Part shown: positions 8,539 to 16,818 of the stretch, one piece after another | Layout of the letters: each line of letters begins with the position of its first letter | How positions within the stretch are numbered: the stretch's first letter is position 1 | DNA from: Prolixibacteraceae bacterium | Lineage (GTDB): Bacteria > Bacteroidota > Bacteroidia > Bacteroidales > Prolixibacteraceae | Length of the DNA stretch: 64,000 nt | Assembly: GCA_009773765.1 (NCBI GenBank) | Contig: WTWZ01000008.1 | Coordinates: 1-64,000, forward strand | Direction: 5' to 3' | The notes under the pieces: model-generated | What the model was told of the DNA's origin: nothing | Databases searched by the model: none | The model's input: only the letters and a program-made list of their open reading frames with translations | Translations under genes and position numbers: made by a program

Positions 8539-10242
8539 ATGAATGAAGTTACAATAAAAAATTCAGGTGCAACATTTACACCAATAGAGTTAGCTGATTT
8601 TCTTGCTGATAAGTTGATTTCAGAACTTCTTCAGGAGACAGCAACTTCATATACAATACTTGACCCTGCCTGCGGAGAAGGAGAACTTCTGGCTTCAATT
8701 GCAAGAAAGTTCAGTGCTTCAAACAATAAAATCAATATTAATATTAAAGGTTTTGATACTAACGTTGAATATATAATTTCCGCAAAGTCTAATCTATTGG
8801 AGTTTAATTTTAATGTAGATATTCAAAACCAGGATTTTTTAAATACGCAAGGAGTTTGTTCAGGACCTTTGGATTTGTTTAATCAGAATGTAAATGAAGA
8901 ATATGCTGATATAGTAATTGCAAATCCTCCGTATGTACGAACCCAAATACTTGGTACGGAGAAAGCACAGGAAATTGCAAAACGTTTTAATTTAAAAGGA
9001 CGTGTCGATTTGTACTATCCTTTTTTAATTGCAATGACAAATGTTTTAAAGAAAGGTGGGTTAATAGGTGTGATAACCTCAAACCGATACTTATTTACAA
9101 AAAGTGGTGAGTCGATCAGAAAGTTTTTACTTGAAAATTATGAACCTATTGAGGTCATAGATTTAGGCGATACTAAAATTTTTGATGCTGCAGTTTTACC
9201 TGCAATTTTTATTGGGCGGAAAAAAAAATCAAATAAAAAGCATCCCTCAGAACCTTGTAAGTTTGCCAAAATCTATGAAGAATTAAACGGAATTGATAAA
9301 CATATTATAAAATCGGATTCTGTATTTCAAATCTTAAACACAAATCAATCAGGTATTTACGCCGTAAATGATAAAAAATACAATTATTCAGCAGGCTTAT
9401 TAAAACATGCATCAAATAAGACTGATATATGGCAAATGACTAATACTGATGAAAATCAATGGATTGAACAAATCAATAAGAACTCGGCTTTTTTAATTGG
9501 CGATAAATTTAAAGTAAGAGTTGGTGTAAAATCTTGCGCGGATAATGTTTTTATTAAGCAGACATGGGAAAAAGAATCCATTATTCCAGAAAATACCTTA
9601 TTTAAAAAGTTAATATCACAGGAAAATATAAAACGCTGGTGCTTTTCGGCTGAGAATGACCTTAAAATTCTATATCCTCATTATTCGGCCAACGGAAAAC
9701 GATTAGTAATTGATTTAAAAGATTTCCCAAAAGCTAAAAAATATTTTGAGGCAAATAAAGATCAATTAGCCGGTCGCAGTTATTTAATTGAAGCTGGTCG
9801 TAAGTGGTATGAAATGTGGGTGCCACAAAATCCGGATTTTTGGGCTTTGCCCAAATTAGTATTTCCCGATATTAGTGTCGATGCTCGTTTTTATTATGAT
9901 GAAAATGGTTCGGTTGTGAATGGCAATTGCTATTGGATTGTTGCTCAGACAGAACAAGAAAAGGAGTTGCTGTTTTTAATTCAGGGAGTTGCAAATTCCG
10001 ATTTAATGGCACAATTCCATGATTTATGTTTCAATAATAAACTATACTCAGGCAGAAGGAGATACTTTAGTCAGTATATTGAAAAGTATCCGATACCCGA
10101 CCCACGCAAAGAAAGTTCAAAACAGATAATTGAAACAGTTAAAGAACTTAATAAACGAACTGCATTAAACCAGGATGTTACGGAATTGGAATTCAAACTT
10201 AACGATTTGGTTAACCAATCGTTTGGATACTACGGGTTATAA
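8539..10242 (+). CDS. Type II DNA N6-adenine methyltransferase
   Basis: Modification enzyme of a type II restriction-modification system. SAM-binding motif I is DPACGEG (residues 42-48), and the catalytic motif IV is NPPY (129-132, in DIVIANPPYVRTQ), both typical of class I N6-adenine methylases of gamma arrangement. The C-terminal half (from ~320) resembles a TaqI-like target-recognition domain, with FWALPKLVFPDISVDARFYY and a final NNKLYSGRRRYFSQYIEKYPIPDP block. The length of 567 fits such enzymes. The gene is convergent with, and overlaps by 13 bases at the 3' ends, the endonuclease at 10230-11345. Its start is preceded by a palindromic operator shared with the controller gene. The target sequence cannot be told from sequence alone. 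Confidence 0.9.
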   Translation: MNEVTIKNSGATFTPIELADFLADKLISELLQETATSYTILDPACGEGELLASIARKFSASNNKININIKGFDTNVEYIISAKSNLLEFNFNVDIQNQDFLNTQGVCSGPLDLFNQNVNEEYADIVIANPPYVRTQILGTEKAQEIAKRFNLKGRVDLYYPFLIAMTNVLKKGGLIGVITSNRYLFTKSGESIRKFLLENYEPIEVIDLGDTKIFDAAVLPAIFIGRKKKSNKKHPSEPCKFAKIYEELNGIDKHIIKSDSVFQILNTNQSGIYAVNDKKYNYSAGLLKHASNKTDIWQMTNTDENQWIEQINKNSAFLIGDKFKVRVGVKSCADNVFIKQTWEKESIIPENTLFKKLISQENIKRWCFSAENDLKILYPHYSANGKRLVIDLKDFPKAKKYFEANKDQLAGRSYLIEAGRKWYEMWVPQNPDFWALPKLVFPDISVDARFYYDENGSVVNGNCYWIVAQTEQEKELLFLIQGVANSDLMAQFHDLCFNNKLYSGRRRYFSQYIEKYPIPDPRKESSKQIIETVKELNKRTALNQDVTELEFKLNDLVNQSFGYYGL

Positions 10243-11345
10243 ACGCACCTCCCCTCATAAGAATTGAAAAAACTCATAGGAATTGAACGTTGGCATTTAT
10301 AACTGACATCGCTAACATAAGTAAATATTTCGCCAAGTTTCTCTCCGGGAGTGAGTATTATACCTTCAATTATGTTGGTTTTGGGATTTGTAAGAGCTAT
10401 CAAATATCTTACATCAAAAGTTGTCAAGTCATTTTCCACAACAACAATCTCCTCTTTTTCAGGAGAAAACCGGCCTAAATCAACCGTTTGGGAGTCCTGT
10501 ACTTTTACTTCAAGTAGTTGATTTGGTATATCTGGAAAACCGCCGACAAGATTTTCATTTTTCGCAATCGAATAGCCTAAAAGTTCAAGTGTCATCCGTT
10601 CAAGTGCTTGTCCTCTGTTTTTTGTTGCACTATTATCCAATTTCTTTCCGATAAGATTTTTGGCAACCATTTCAGTCAATAGTTTAATTGAATACAGATT
10701 CTGAACGCTTGGTTCATTTGCAATTGAACCGTCCGGTTCTTTGTAATTATCTGTAATTAAATAAGATAGTCTTTTAGAATCTGGATAACTTAAAATTTTT
10801 GATTCACTTGAGTAAACTTGATTTCGAGCTTTATTTGATATTAATAATTGGTGCTTAATCGTTGGTTTTCCAAATATTCCAAAATGTGACTCAATATAAT
10901 CTGCTGTTAATATAATAATGGACGATATTACATTTTTCCCGGAATCAATCTTTACAAAAACATATCTTACTTCATCACATTTAAGCGTTGCCCCTGTATC
11001 ATATTTTACCAAAACTGTTTTGCAATTTGGTATCCTGTTCCAAACTTGCAAATTATAAGATTCTCCGCTTGTTACGGTATAAGAATCAATTAATTCACGA
11101 AGTATTTTGGGTACTCCTTTTTTCCTGGGTGGAACTATTTCAAATTCACCTTCTTCCGCTTCTATTGGTAGTCCATTCTTTAACAGCTCATTAGCAATAA
11201 GTTTCCTGACATTTGCTCCATCGGTTCTGGTCTTACCAGTTAGTTTAAATTCACTGCCAACCAATCCTTTTAAGATTTCAGGCAATTTTGTTATTTCAGT
11301 CAAATATTTTGGAGATTTTGGCGGAATTTTAAATGCCTTGTCCAT
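10230..11345 (-). CDS. Type II restriction endonuclease, PD-(D/E)xK type
   Basis: Candidate endonuclease of the system. The C-terminal part carries GGFPDIPNQLLEVKVQDS, which reads as a PD...E-x-K catalytic motif (P271-D272, E279-V-K281), preceded by a helix with a glutamate (NRGQALERMTLELLGYSI). The N-terminal ~100 residues look like a helical DNA-binding region, including KTRTDGANVRKLIANELLKNG. There is no family name I can give with certainty. The identification rests on the catalytic motif, the neighbouring methylase and the controller gene 6 bases upstream on the same strand. The length of 371 is within the range of type IIP enzymes. Confidence 0.8.
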   Translation of the reverse strand: MDKAFKIPPKSPKYLTEITKLPEILKGLVGSEFKLTGKTRTDGANVRKLIANELLKNGLPIEAEEGEFEIVPPRKKGVPKILRELIDSYTVTSGESYNLQVWNRIPNCKTVLVKYDTGATLKCDEVRYVFVKIDSGKNVISSIIILTADYIESHFGIFGKPTIKHQLLISNKARNQVYSSESKILSYPDSKRLSYLITDNYKEPDGSIANEPSVQNLYSIKLLTEMVAKNLIGKKLDNSATKNRGQALERMTLELLGYSIAKNENLVGGFPDIPNQLLEVKVQDSQTVDLGRFSPEKEEIVVVENDLTTFDVRYLIALTNPKTNIIEGIILTPGEKLGEIFTYVSDVSYKCQRSIPMSFFNSYEGRCVYNP

Positions 11346-11351
11346 AGTTTT

Positions 11352-11591
11352 TTATTTTTCTGATTCATTTTCTGGAATAAAGAATGAAATAGGCTGATTA
11401 TAATACTTTGCTAATTCAAGTAGAATTAAGAAGTCGATCCGTCTGGCACCATTTTCAATTTTTGATAACTCGCTTTGCGAAACAATCTTACTGTCTGATA
11501 CTTGTTTTTGTGAAAGTCCAGCTTGTTCACGTGCTTCAATTAATTTACTTGAGAGGAGACGTCTCTTTTTACTGTAATCGTTTCTGTTCAT
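11352..11591 (-). CDS. R-M controller protein, XRE-type HTH
   Basis: Small 79-residue helix-turn-helix protein that probably times expression of the endonuclease after entry into a new host. The HTH runs from LIEAREQAGLSQKQVSDSK through QSELSKIENGARRIDFLILLELAKYY, and no other domain is present. I chose the ATG at 11591. A longer TTG-initiated frame from 11615 would add eight residues and start inside an operator copy. It lies 6 bases upstream of the endonuclease and is co-transcribed with it. Two palindromic operator copies lie at 11602-11616 (touching the start region) and 11637-11651, an arrangement typical of controller proteins that first activate and then repress themselves. Confidence 0.88.
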   Translation of the reverse strand: MNRNDYSKKRRLLSSKLIEAREQAGLSQKQVSDSKIVSQSELSKIENGARRIDFLILLELAKYYNQPISFFIPENESEK

Positions 11592-11601
11592 AAATCTCAA
11601 T

Positions 11602-11616
11602 ATTCCATTTTGCAAT
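11602..11616. promoter_or_regulatory. Controller operator copy, proximal (one mismatch)
   Basis: ATTCC-ATTTT-GCAAT is an imperfect version of the palindrome at 8491 and 11637. It lies 10 bases upstream of the controller ATG and exactly 35 bases (start to start) from the distal copy. Its weaker match fits a low-affinity repressor site. Confidence 0.55.
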
Positions 11617-11636
11617 ATTATAAAGAAGGATTTAGT

Positions 11637-11651
11637 ATTCCCTTTTGGAAT
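11637..11651. promoter_or_regulatory. Controller operator copy, distal (perfect palindrome)
   Basis: ATTCC-CTTTT-GGAAT is the same palindrome as at 8491-8505, with the same 5-base pyrimidine spacer. It is upstream of the controller-endonuclease operon and is a likely high-affinity activator site. Confidence 0.65.
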
Positions 11652-11727
11652 ATACTTGATAAATGCAACTTTAAAATCTCAGTAAAACCAGATTTTTTCC
11701 GAACTTTGCAAAAAATCAGAAAATACG

Positions 11728-12657
11728 ATGAAACAGGAATTTAATAAAAGAAAACCGGCTGAAAAGGGTGGAAAACGTATCGGAAAAAGTTTACCTCCGA
11801 AGACAACAGGTTTCGCCAAAAGTAAATCGGCAACAGCCTCAAAAAGTGTAGCAGGAGATCAAAAATATTCGACAACCGAAAAGAAAAGAGTTTACAGAAA
11901 ACCAAAAACGGAAGGGATTAGAAATATTCCAAAGAAAAGTAACCCAACAGGCGAAATGCGGTTAAACCGGTATATCGCCAATGCCGGGGTTTGCTCGCGC
12001 CGCGAAGCTGACACCTACATTTCGGCAGGGATGGTTACTGTTAACGGGATAATTGTTACTGCGCTGGGAGTAAAAGTGTTGCCTGCCGATGAAGTACGTT
12101 TCGACGGAACCCGCCTGAACCCGGAAAAAAAAGTGTATTTGCTGCTTAATAAACCGAAGGATTTTGTTACCACAACTGAAGATCCTCATGCCGATAAAAT
12201 TGTGATGGATTTGGTAAAAGACGCCTGCCCCGAAAGAATTTACCCGGTTGGACGGCTTGACAGAAACACAACAGGGTTGCTCTTGTTTACCAACGACGGC
12301 GACCTATCGAAACGTTTAACACACCCCAGCCACACCATGAAAAAAGTTTATCAGGTTTCTCTCGATAAACCGGTTACCATGGATCATTTGCAGCAAATTG
12401 CCGATGGGATTGAACTTGAAGACGGACGGATTGCTGCCGATGCAATCAGTTACATCAGCAACGAAGAAAAAAATGAAATCGGGATTGAAATCCATTCAGG
12501 CCGAAACCGGATTGTACGCCGTATTTTTGAGCATTTTGGGTATCGTGTAAAAAAGCTCGACAGGGTTATGTATGCCGGGCTGACCAAGAAGAACATCCCC
12601 CGCGGGAAATACCGGTTTCTGACGGAAAAGGAAATTCAGTTTTTGAAAATGCAGTAA
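11728..12657 (+). CDS. rluB: 23S rRNA pseudouridine synthase, RluB/RsuA family
   Basis: Modifies uridine in the large ribosomal RNA. Residues 1-70 are a basic, lysine-rich extension that is common in Bacteroidota members. An S4 RNA-binding domain follows (MRLNRYIANAGVCSRREADTYI...GMVTVNG), then the catalytic domain with the conserved YPVGRLDRNTTGLLLFTNDGDL block containing the catalytic aspartate, and NRIVRRIFEHFGYRVKKLDRV near the end. The length of 309 fits RluB with the extension. RsuA or RluE/F activity cannot be excluded by sequence alone. The ATG at 11728 starts the basic tail. Confidence 0.88.
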   Translation: MKQEFNKRKPAEKGGKRIGKSLPPKTTGFAKSKSATASKSVAGDQKYSTTEKKRVYRKPKTEGIRNIPKKSNPTGEMRLNRYIANAGVCSRREADTYISAGMVTVNGIIVTALGVKVLPADEVRFDGTRLNPEKKVYLLLNKPKDFVTTTEDPHADKIVMDLVKDACPERIYPVGRLDRNTTGLLLFTNDGDLSKRLTHPSHTMKKVYQVSLDKPVTMDHLQQIADGIELEDGRIAADAISYISNEEKNEIGIEIHSGRNRIVRRIFEHFGYRVKKLDRVMYAGLTKKNIPRGKYRFLTEKEIQFLKMQ

Positions 12658-12856
12658 CTGTACAAAATTTCAAACAACAAAAGGCAAAATACAAAAAAAT
12701 TCCAAATTTTAAACTTGCTAAATACCAAATTATTAAGGCGTTTTTTTGTATTTATGGATTTGAAATTTTAGTATTTAATACAAGAAGTTAATACATTTTT
12801 TGTTAGTCCCAAGTTATAGAAAATACCTTTAAACCCGTTAAGAGTAAAAAGTTTTT

Positions 12857-13219
12857 TTAGCGACAAAGTTTTTTGATCTTATTGTCGAAAGTATGAATTA
12901 ATGCTCCAAATACATGATTGTTGGCAACTAATACAGAATCAATAAAATCAATGTTTTCGTTTTCATAAATTTTCAATGCTTCCTTTAAAACCAACTTATT
13001 AGCAGAGATATTGGGATAATCCAAAAGTGACATTATGGAATTTGCAATTTCGTTACGGGGAATATTATAAACTTTTTGGAGCACATATACAACTTCGGCA
13101 CACACTTCATTAGGGAATTGAACTTGTCTGTTTTCAACTATATTTAGTGCCTCTACTGAAAAAGAAGCGTTGTCGTTTAATAAATACCTCAGAATTATGT
13201 TTGCGTCAGTGATTTCCAT
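12857..13219 (-). CDS. PIN-domain toxin of a VapBC-like pair
   Basis: A 120-residue PIN-domain ribonuclease. The acidic quartet is visible as D5 (MEITDANIILRYL), E42, D94 (FIDSVLVA) and D112 (FDNKI), in the usual spacing. Toxins of this family cleave RNA when the partner antitoxin is lost. The start overlaps the antitoxin stop by 14 bases, so translation is coupled. The reading frame is intact. The pair sits between rluB and an ECF sigma factor, with about 200 AT-rich bases downstream that contain no gene. Confidence 0.88.
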   Translation of the reverse strand: MEITDANIILRYLLNDNASFSVEALNIVENRQVQFPNEVCAEVVYVLQKVYNIPRNEIANSIMSLLDYPNISANKLVLKEALKIYENENIDFIDSVLVANNHVFGALIHTFDNKIKKLCR

Positions 13220-13442
13220 GTTTTTCTGTTATCATCATTTGCCAGGCATCTTTCTCCAGTTTTCTTTTTTCGATATCGCCGTATTTCGATAAAATTCCTG
13301 CAGCAGTTTTGGCAGTTGATTTGATTTCTTTTGGAGTAATCTCATTTACTGTTATTTCAACATATTTGCCAATAAAATCTTTTAACTCCGAAACCCGTAA
13401 GTTCGGCGATAAAATCTTTCGCTTTATTTTAATGCTTAACAT
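13206..13442 (-). CDS. Antitoxin of the PIN pair
   Basis: Small 78-residue acidic/basic protein directly upstream of the PIN toxin and overlapping it by 14 bases. The C-terminal half (KTAAGILSKYGDIEKRKLEKDAWQMMITEKHG) looks like the flexible toxin-binding tail of RelB/VapB-type antitoxins. The N-terminal region VSELKDFIGKYVEITVNE could be the dimerising DNA-binding fold. Family assignment is by position more than by sequence. The pair probably represses its own promoter in 13443-13520. Confidence 0.7.
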   Translation of the reverse strand: MLSIKIKRKILSPNLRVSELKDFIGKYVEITVNEITPKEIKSTAKTAAGILSKYGDIEKRKLEKDAWQMMITEKHGNH

Positions 13443-13528
13443 TTCCCTTTGTTTTTTTCAAAGATATGAAAATTTGAAATTGAATTTAAGTGTAATTTTA
13501 CTATTCTCCTGTTACTAATACTATAGTT

Positions 13529-14017
13529 TTGGAAAAGGAATTCTTACAAATAATAAAAAAGAATCAGGGGATAATACACAAGGTTTGTAATATCTACTGC
13601 GACGATCAGGACGATCGCGATGATTTGTTCCAGGAGATTGTAGCGCAACTGTGGAAATCTTTTCCTTCTTTTCGCGAAGAGTCGAAGTTTACTACCTGGA
13701 TGTACAAAGTAGCACTAAATACGGCGATTACAACATTTAAAAAAACCAAACGCCGCCCCGACCAAAACCGGCTGACTTACGAAAATTTTCAGGTGAAAGA
13801 TGAAAATTACGATACCGAAACCGAAGAAGAAATCAAAAATTTGCACCGGGCTGTAGCCCAACTTACTGGTGTTGAAAAGTCGATTGTACTGCTGTTCCTC
13901 GAAAATAATAAATATGAGGAAATAGCAGAGATTACCGGAATTACACAAAATTATGTTCGGGTAAAAATGAACAGGATTAAGAAAAAACTTAAAAAGTTCA
14001 TGGAAACTGAAGACTAA
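13529..14017 (+). CDS. ECF-type RNA polymerase sigma factor
   Basis: Extracytoplasmic-function sigma factor of 162 residues. Region 2 is DQDDRDDLFQEIVAQLWKSFPSFREESKFTTWMYKVALNTAI, a canonical block for -10 recognition. Region 4 is LTGVEKSIVLLFLENNKYEEIAEITGITQNYVRVKMNRIKKKL, the HTH for the -35. No ATG precedes region 2 in frame, so the start is probably the TTG at 13529, which gives MEKEFLQIIKKNQGIIHKV. The next gene begins 5 bases after the stop and encodes a membrane protein that may regulate it. Target genes are not evident. Confidence 0.9.
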   Translation: MEKEFLQIIKKNQGIIHKVCNIYCDDQDDRDDLFQEIVAQLWKSFPSFREESKFTTWMYKVALNTAITTFKKTKRRPDQNRLTYENFQVKDENYDTETEEEIKNLHRAVAQLTGVEKSIVLLFLENNKYEEIAEITGITQNYVRVKMNRIKKKLKKFMETED

Positions 14018-14022
14018 AAAAG

Positions 14023-14703
14023 ATGGATTTAGAAAATTTAAAAAGGACCTGGGATAAATTGCCAACGGAAAAGCATCTGGATGAAAACCAGTTGATGAAA
14101 ATGATTGGCCATCGGACCAAAAGTTTGATTGAAAAGATTGACCGGAATATCAAAATCGGGTTTTGGATTTTGTTTGGTATAATCATTCTTTTTGCACTCG
14201 ACGATTTAATTCTGTCCCCGATTCTGATGAAAGAATTTGGCGAAAACCTCAATATCCCCGGGTGGGTTTTGTTTATCAGTGTGTTCAGCAACTTTCTGAT
14301 AATTACAACCTTCATCTATTTTGTAATTAAATATTACAGGGTAAAAAAGAGTTGTGAAATAAACTGTAACCTGAAGGAAACCCTGATTAAAATTATTGGC
14401 ACTTTGAGAATTTATCAAACCCTGTTTTACCTTGCCCTTGTAACTTTCCTTTTGGCGATAGGCACCGGCTTTGTAACCGGCATGTACAAAGGGTTTCTTG
14501 ATGTAGTACAAGAAAAAGGGATGGTTTTGGCCGAAGTTCAGGGCGATAAAATTGCCCAGGTAGTTTTACTCGGTCTTTTCATTTTAATAGTAATTACAGG
14601 TGTGGTATTTTTCTTTCTGCGCTGGGGATTTAAAAAATTATACGGGAATTACATTCACAAACTGAAACTCGCATTGCAGGAGTTGCAGGAAATTGAAGAT
14701 TAA
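14023..14703 (+). CDS. Membrane protein co-encoded with ECF sigma factor
   Basis: A 226-residue protein with a charged cytoplasmic N-terminus (MDLENLKRTWDKLPTEKHLDENQLMKMI...RTKSLIEKIDRN), followed by four probable membrane segments at about 45-68, 83-105, 130-155 and 185-205. It begins 5 bases after the sigma factor stop, so the two are in one operon. Its position suggests an anti-sigma or sensor role. It lacks a recognisable zinc-binding anti-sigma domain or FecR domain, so this is an inference from context only. Confidence 0.65.
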   Translation: MDLENLKRTWDKLPTEKHLDENQLMKMIGHRTKSLIEKIDRNIKIGFWILFGIIILFALDDLILSPILMKEFGENLNIPGWVLFISVFSNFLIITTFIYFVIKYYRVKKSCEINCNLKETLIKIIGTLRIYQTLFYLALVTFLLAIGTGFVTGMYKGFLDVVQEKGMVLAEVQGDKIAQVVLLGLFILIVITGVVFFFLRWGFKKLYGNYIHKLKLALQELQEIED

Positions 14704-14776
14704 TTTTTTCTGAAAACAAATTCCCCTATTCAAACGTCGTGTTATCTTTACCAATTCACCATAAAAAAACAGAAAA

Positions 14777-16159
14777 GTGACTTTAATAAAATCAATTTCA
14801 GGAATCCGTGGAACCATTGGCGGCAACCCCGGCGAAGGCCTCAGTCCACTCGACCTTGTAAAATTTACAGCTTCGTATGCAACCTGGGCAAAAGAAAAAT
14901 CGGGTAAAAACAAAATCAAAATCGTGGTAGGACGTGATGCCCGCATTTCGGGAGCGATGGTAAGTTCGATAGTAATTTCAACTTTATCCGGAATGGGTTG
15001 CGATGTTATAAATATTGGCCTTGCAACCACGCCAACCACCGAACTGGCAGTTACTGCCGAAAATGCCGATGGCGGAATTGTCCTTACTGCCAGCCACAAC
15101 CCGAAACAATGGAATGCCCTGAAACTGCTCGATTCGAAAGGCGAATTTTTAAATGCTGCTGAAGGCGAAAAAATACTTCAAATTGCAGAAAAAGAGAATT
15201 TTTATTTTGCAGATGTTGATAACCTGGGCACTGTTACTGAAAAAGATTACATAGGCTATCATATTCAGCAGGTTTTAAATTTAGCGTTGGTTGATAAAGG
15301 CGCAATTAAAAAGGCCGGATTTTCGGTGGCTGTTGACGCCGTTAATTCGGTTGGTGGAACCGCAATGCCGGCATTATTTAAAGCCCTGGGAATTAAAAAT
15401 ATTGTTGAAATCAATTGCGAACCAACAGGCCATTTTGCCCACACTCCCGAGCCCCTTCCCGAAAACCTCGTTGAAACCTCAGAAATTGTTAAAAACAGTA
15501 AAGTTGATGTTTGTTTCGTGGTTGACCCCGATGTTGACAGGCTGGTAATTATAAACGAAGACGGTTCAATGTTTAACGAGGAATACACATTGGTGGCGGT
15601 TTCCGATTATGTTTTAAGCCAAACATCCGGCAGCACGGTCTCCAATCTTTCGTCGAGCCGGGCATTGCGCGATGTTACCGAAAAACATGGATGCACATAC
15701 TATTCGGCTGCGGTTGGCGAGGTGAATGTTGTGGCCAAAATGAAGGAAACCGGCGCTGTAATTGGCGGCGAGGGAAATGGCGGGGTAATTTATCCGGCCA
15801 GTCATTATGGCCGCGATTCATTGGTAGGGGCTGCACTGTTTCTTACCCACCTGGCAAAAAGCGGGTTAAAATGTTCCGAACTTCGCAAAATTTACCCCGA
15901 TTATTTCATGTCGAAAAACAAAATAGAACTTACTCCAGAAATTGATGTTGATGAAATTCTTATGAAGTTAAAAGGGAAATTTGCAGGTGAAAAGGTAACC
16001 GATATTGATGGGGTGAAAATAGATTTTGCCGACTCGTGGGTCCACCTGCGCAAATCGAATACTGAACCAATTATCCGCATATATTCAGAAGCAAAATCGG
16101 TAGGGGAAGCTGGCAATTTAGCTCAAAGAATGATTGAAGAAATCAAGTCGGTTATTTAG
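14777..16159 (+). CDS. glmM: Phosphoglucosamine mutase
   Basis: Converts glucosamine-6-phosphate to glucosamine-1-phosphate for UDP-GlcNAc and cell-wall synthesis. The phosphoserine loop TASHNP is at residues 104-109 (catalytic S106). The metal-binding DPDVDR loop is near residue 240, GEGNGGVIYP is the sugar-binding loop, and RKSNTEPIIRIYSEA is the phosphate-binding C-terminal domain. It starts with a GTG at 14777, which gives MTLIKSISGIRGTIGG; this matches the family N-terminus exactly, and no ATG fits. The length of 460 is typical of the Bacteroidota form. Confidence 0.92.
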   Translation: MTLIKSISGIRGTIGGNPGEGLSPLDLVKFTASYATWAKEKSGKNKIKIVVGRDARISGAMVSSIVISTLSGMGCDVINIGLATTPTTELAVTAENADGGIVLTASHNPKQWNALKLLDSKGEFLNAAEGEKILQIAEKENFYFADVDNLGTVTEKDYIGYHIQQVLNLALVDKGAIKKAGFSVAVDAVNSVGGTAMPALFKALGIKNIVEINCEPTGHFAHTPEPLPENLVETSEIVKNSKVDVCFVVDPDVDRLVIINEDGSMFNEEYTLVAVSDYVLSQTSGSTVSNLSSSRALRDVTEKHGCTYYSAAVGEVNVVAKMKETGAVIGGEGNGGVIYPASHYGRDSLVGAALFLTHLAKSGLKCSELRKIYPDYFMSKNKIELTPEIDVDEILMKLKGKFAGEKVTDIDGVKIDFADSWVHLRKSNTEPIIRIYSEAKSVGEAGNLAQRMIEEIKSVI

Positions 16160-16242
16160 AAACTTTCGCTTAACAATTCTTTATTATTCGGTTGTTGAAA
16201 ATTAAGTTTTCAATAAGTTTTTGTTATACAAGCAGTTATATT

Positions 16243-16272
16243 TTTGTAGTTTAATAAGGCTGTGTACCTTTG
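16243..16272 (+). promoter_or_regulatory. Promoter of mgsA: TTTG, 18 bases, TACCTTTG
   Basis: TTTG at 16243-16246 and TACCTTTG at 16265-16272 form a near-consensus Bacteroidota promoter (TTTG and TAnnTTTG) with an 18-base spacer. The expected leader to the mgsA ATG is about 50 bases. Confidence 0.65.
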
Positions 16273-16329
16273 CCCTGAAAACCGGAAATGAATACCCTTT
16301 AACATTCGTTTCCATAAACTTAGAAAACA

Positions 16330-16803
16330 ATGAAAAAGAAAAAAAATATTGCTATTGTAGCACACGATAACCGCAAAAAAGACATTATTGAATGGGTGAA
16401 CTATAACTGGAAGGAACTCATTCTCCACAATCTGATTTGTACCGGCACTACCGGAAAACTTGTTGAAGAAGCACTAATCGAAAAATGCCGCGAAAACGAT
16501 GCTGTTCCGCCAACCGTAACCCGTTTAAAATCGGGGCCGCTTGGTGGAGATCAGCAGTTGGGGTCATTAATAGTGGAAGGGCTGGTAGATATTCTGATTT
16601 TCTTTTGGGACCCCATGCAGCCTCAACCCCACGATGTTGACGTGAAAGCGCTGCTCCGGATTACCGTTTTGTACAATATTCCAACCGCATCGAACCGCTC
16701 AACTGCCGATTTTATTGTATCTTCGAGCCTGTTTCATGAGAAATATGATCCGATTTTAAAGGATTACACTTCTTACATGAAGCGCGATGTTGATATGAAT
16801 TAG
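16330..16803 (+). CDS. mgsA: Methylglyoxal synthase
   Basis: Converts dihydroxyacetone phosphate to methylglyoxal, a bypass of lower glycolysis. Family blocks are all present in order: IAIVAHDNRKKDIIEW, the phosphate-binding TGTTGKLVEE, GPLGGDQQLGSLIVEG, IFFWDPMQPQPHDVDVKALLR with the catalytic aspartate region, and NIPTASNRSTADFIV. The length of 157 is close to the usual ~150. It has its own promoter and is followed 15 bases later by the CBM9 gene, so read-through is possible. Confidence 0.94.
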   Translation: MKKKKNIAIVAHDNRKKDIIEWVNYNWKELILHNLICTGTTGKLVEEALIEKCRENDAVPPTVTRLKSGPLGGDQQLGSLIVEGLVDILIFFWDPMQPQPHDVDVKALLRITVLYNIPTASNRSTADFIVSSSLFHEKYDPILKDYTSYMKRDVDMN

Positions 16804-16818
16804 TCTTTAAATAGTACA

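Noticed and set aside
13520-13537. TAGTTTTG promoter for the ECF sigma gene
   Set aside because: It overlaps the only possible start codon (TTG 13529), so transcription would begin inside the gene; the match is probably chance.
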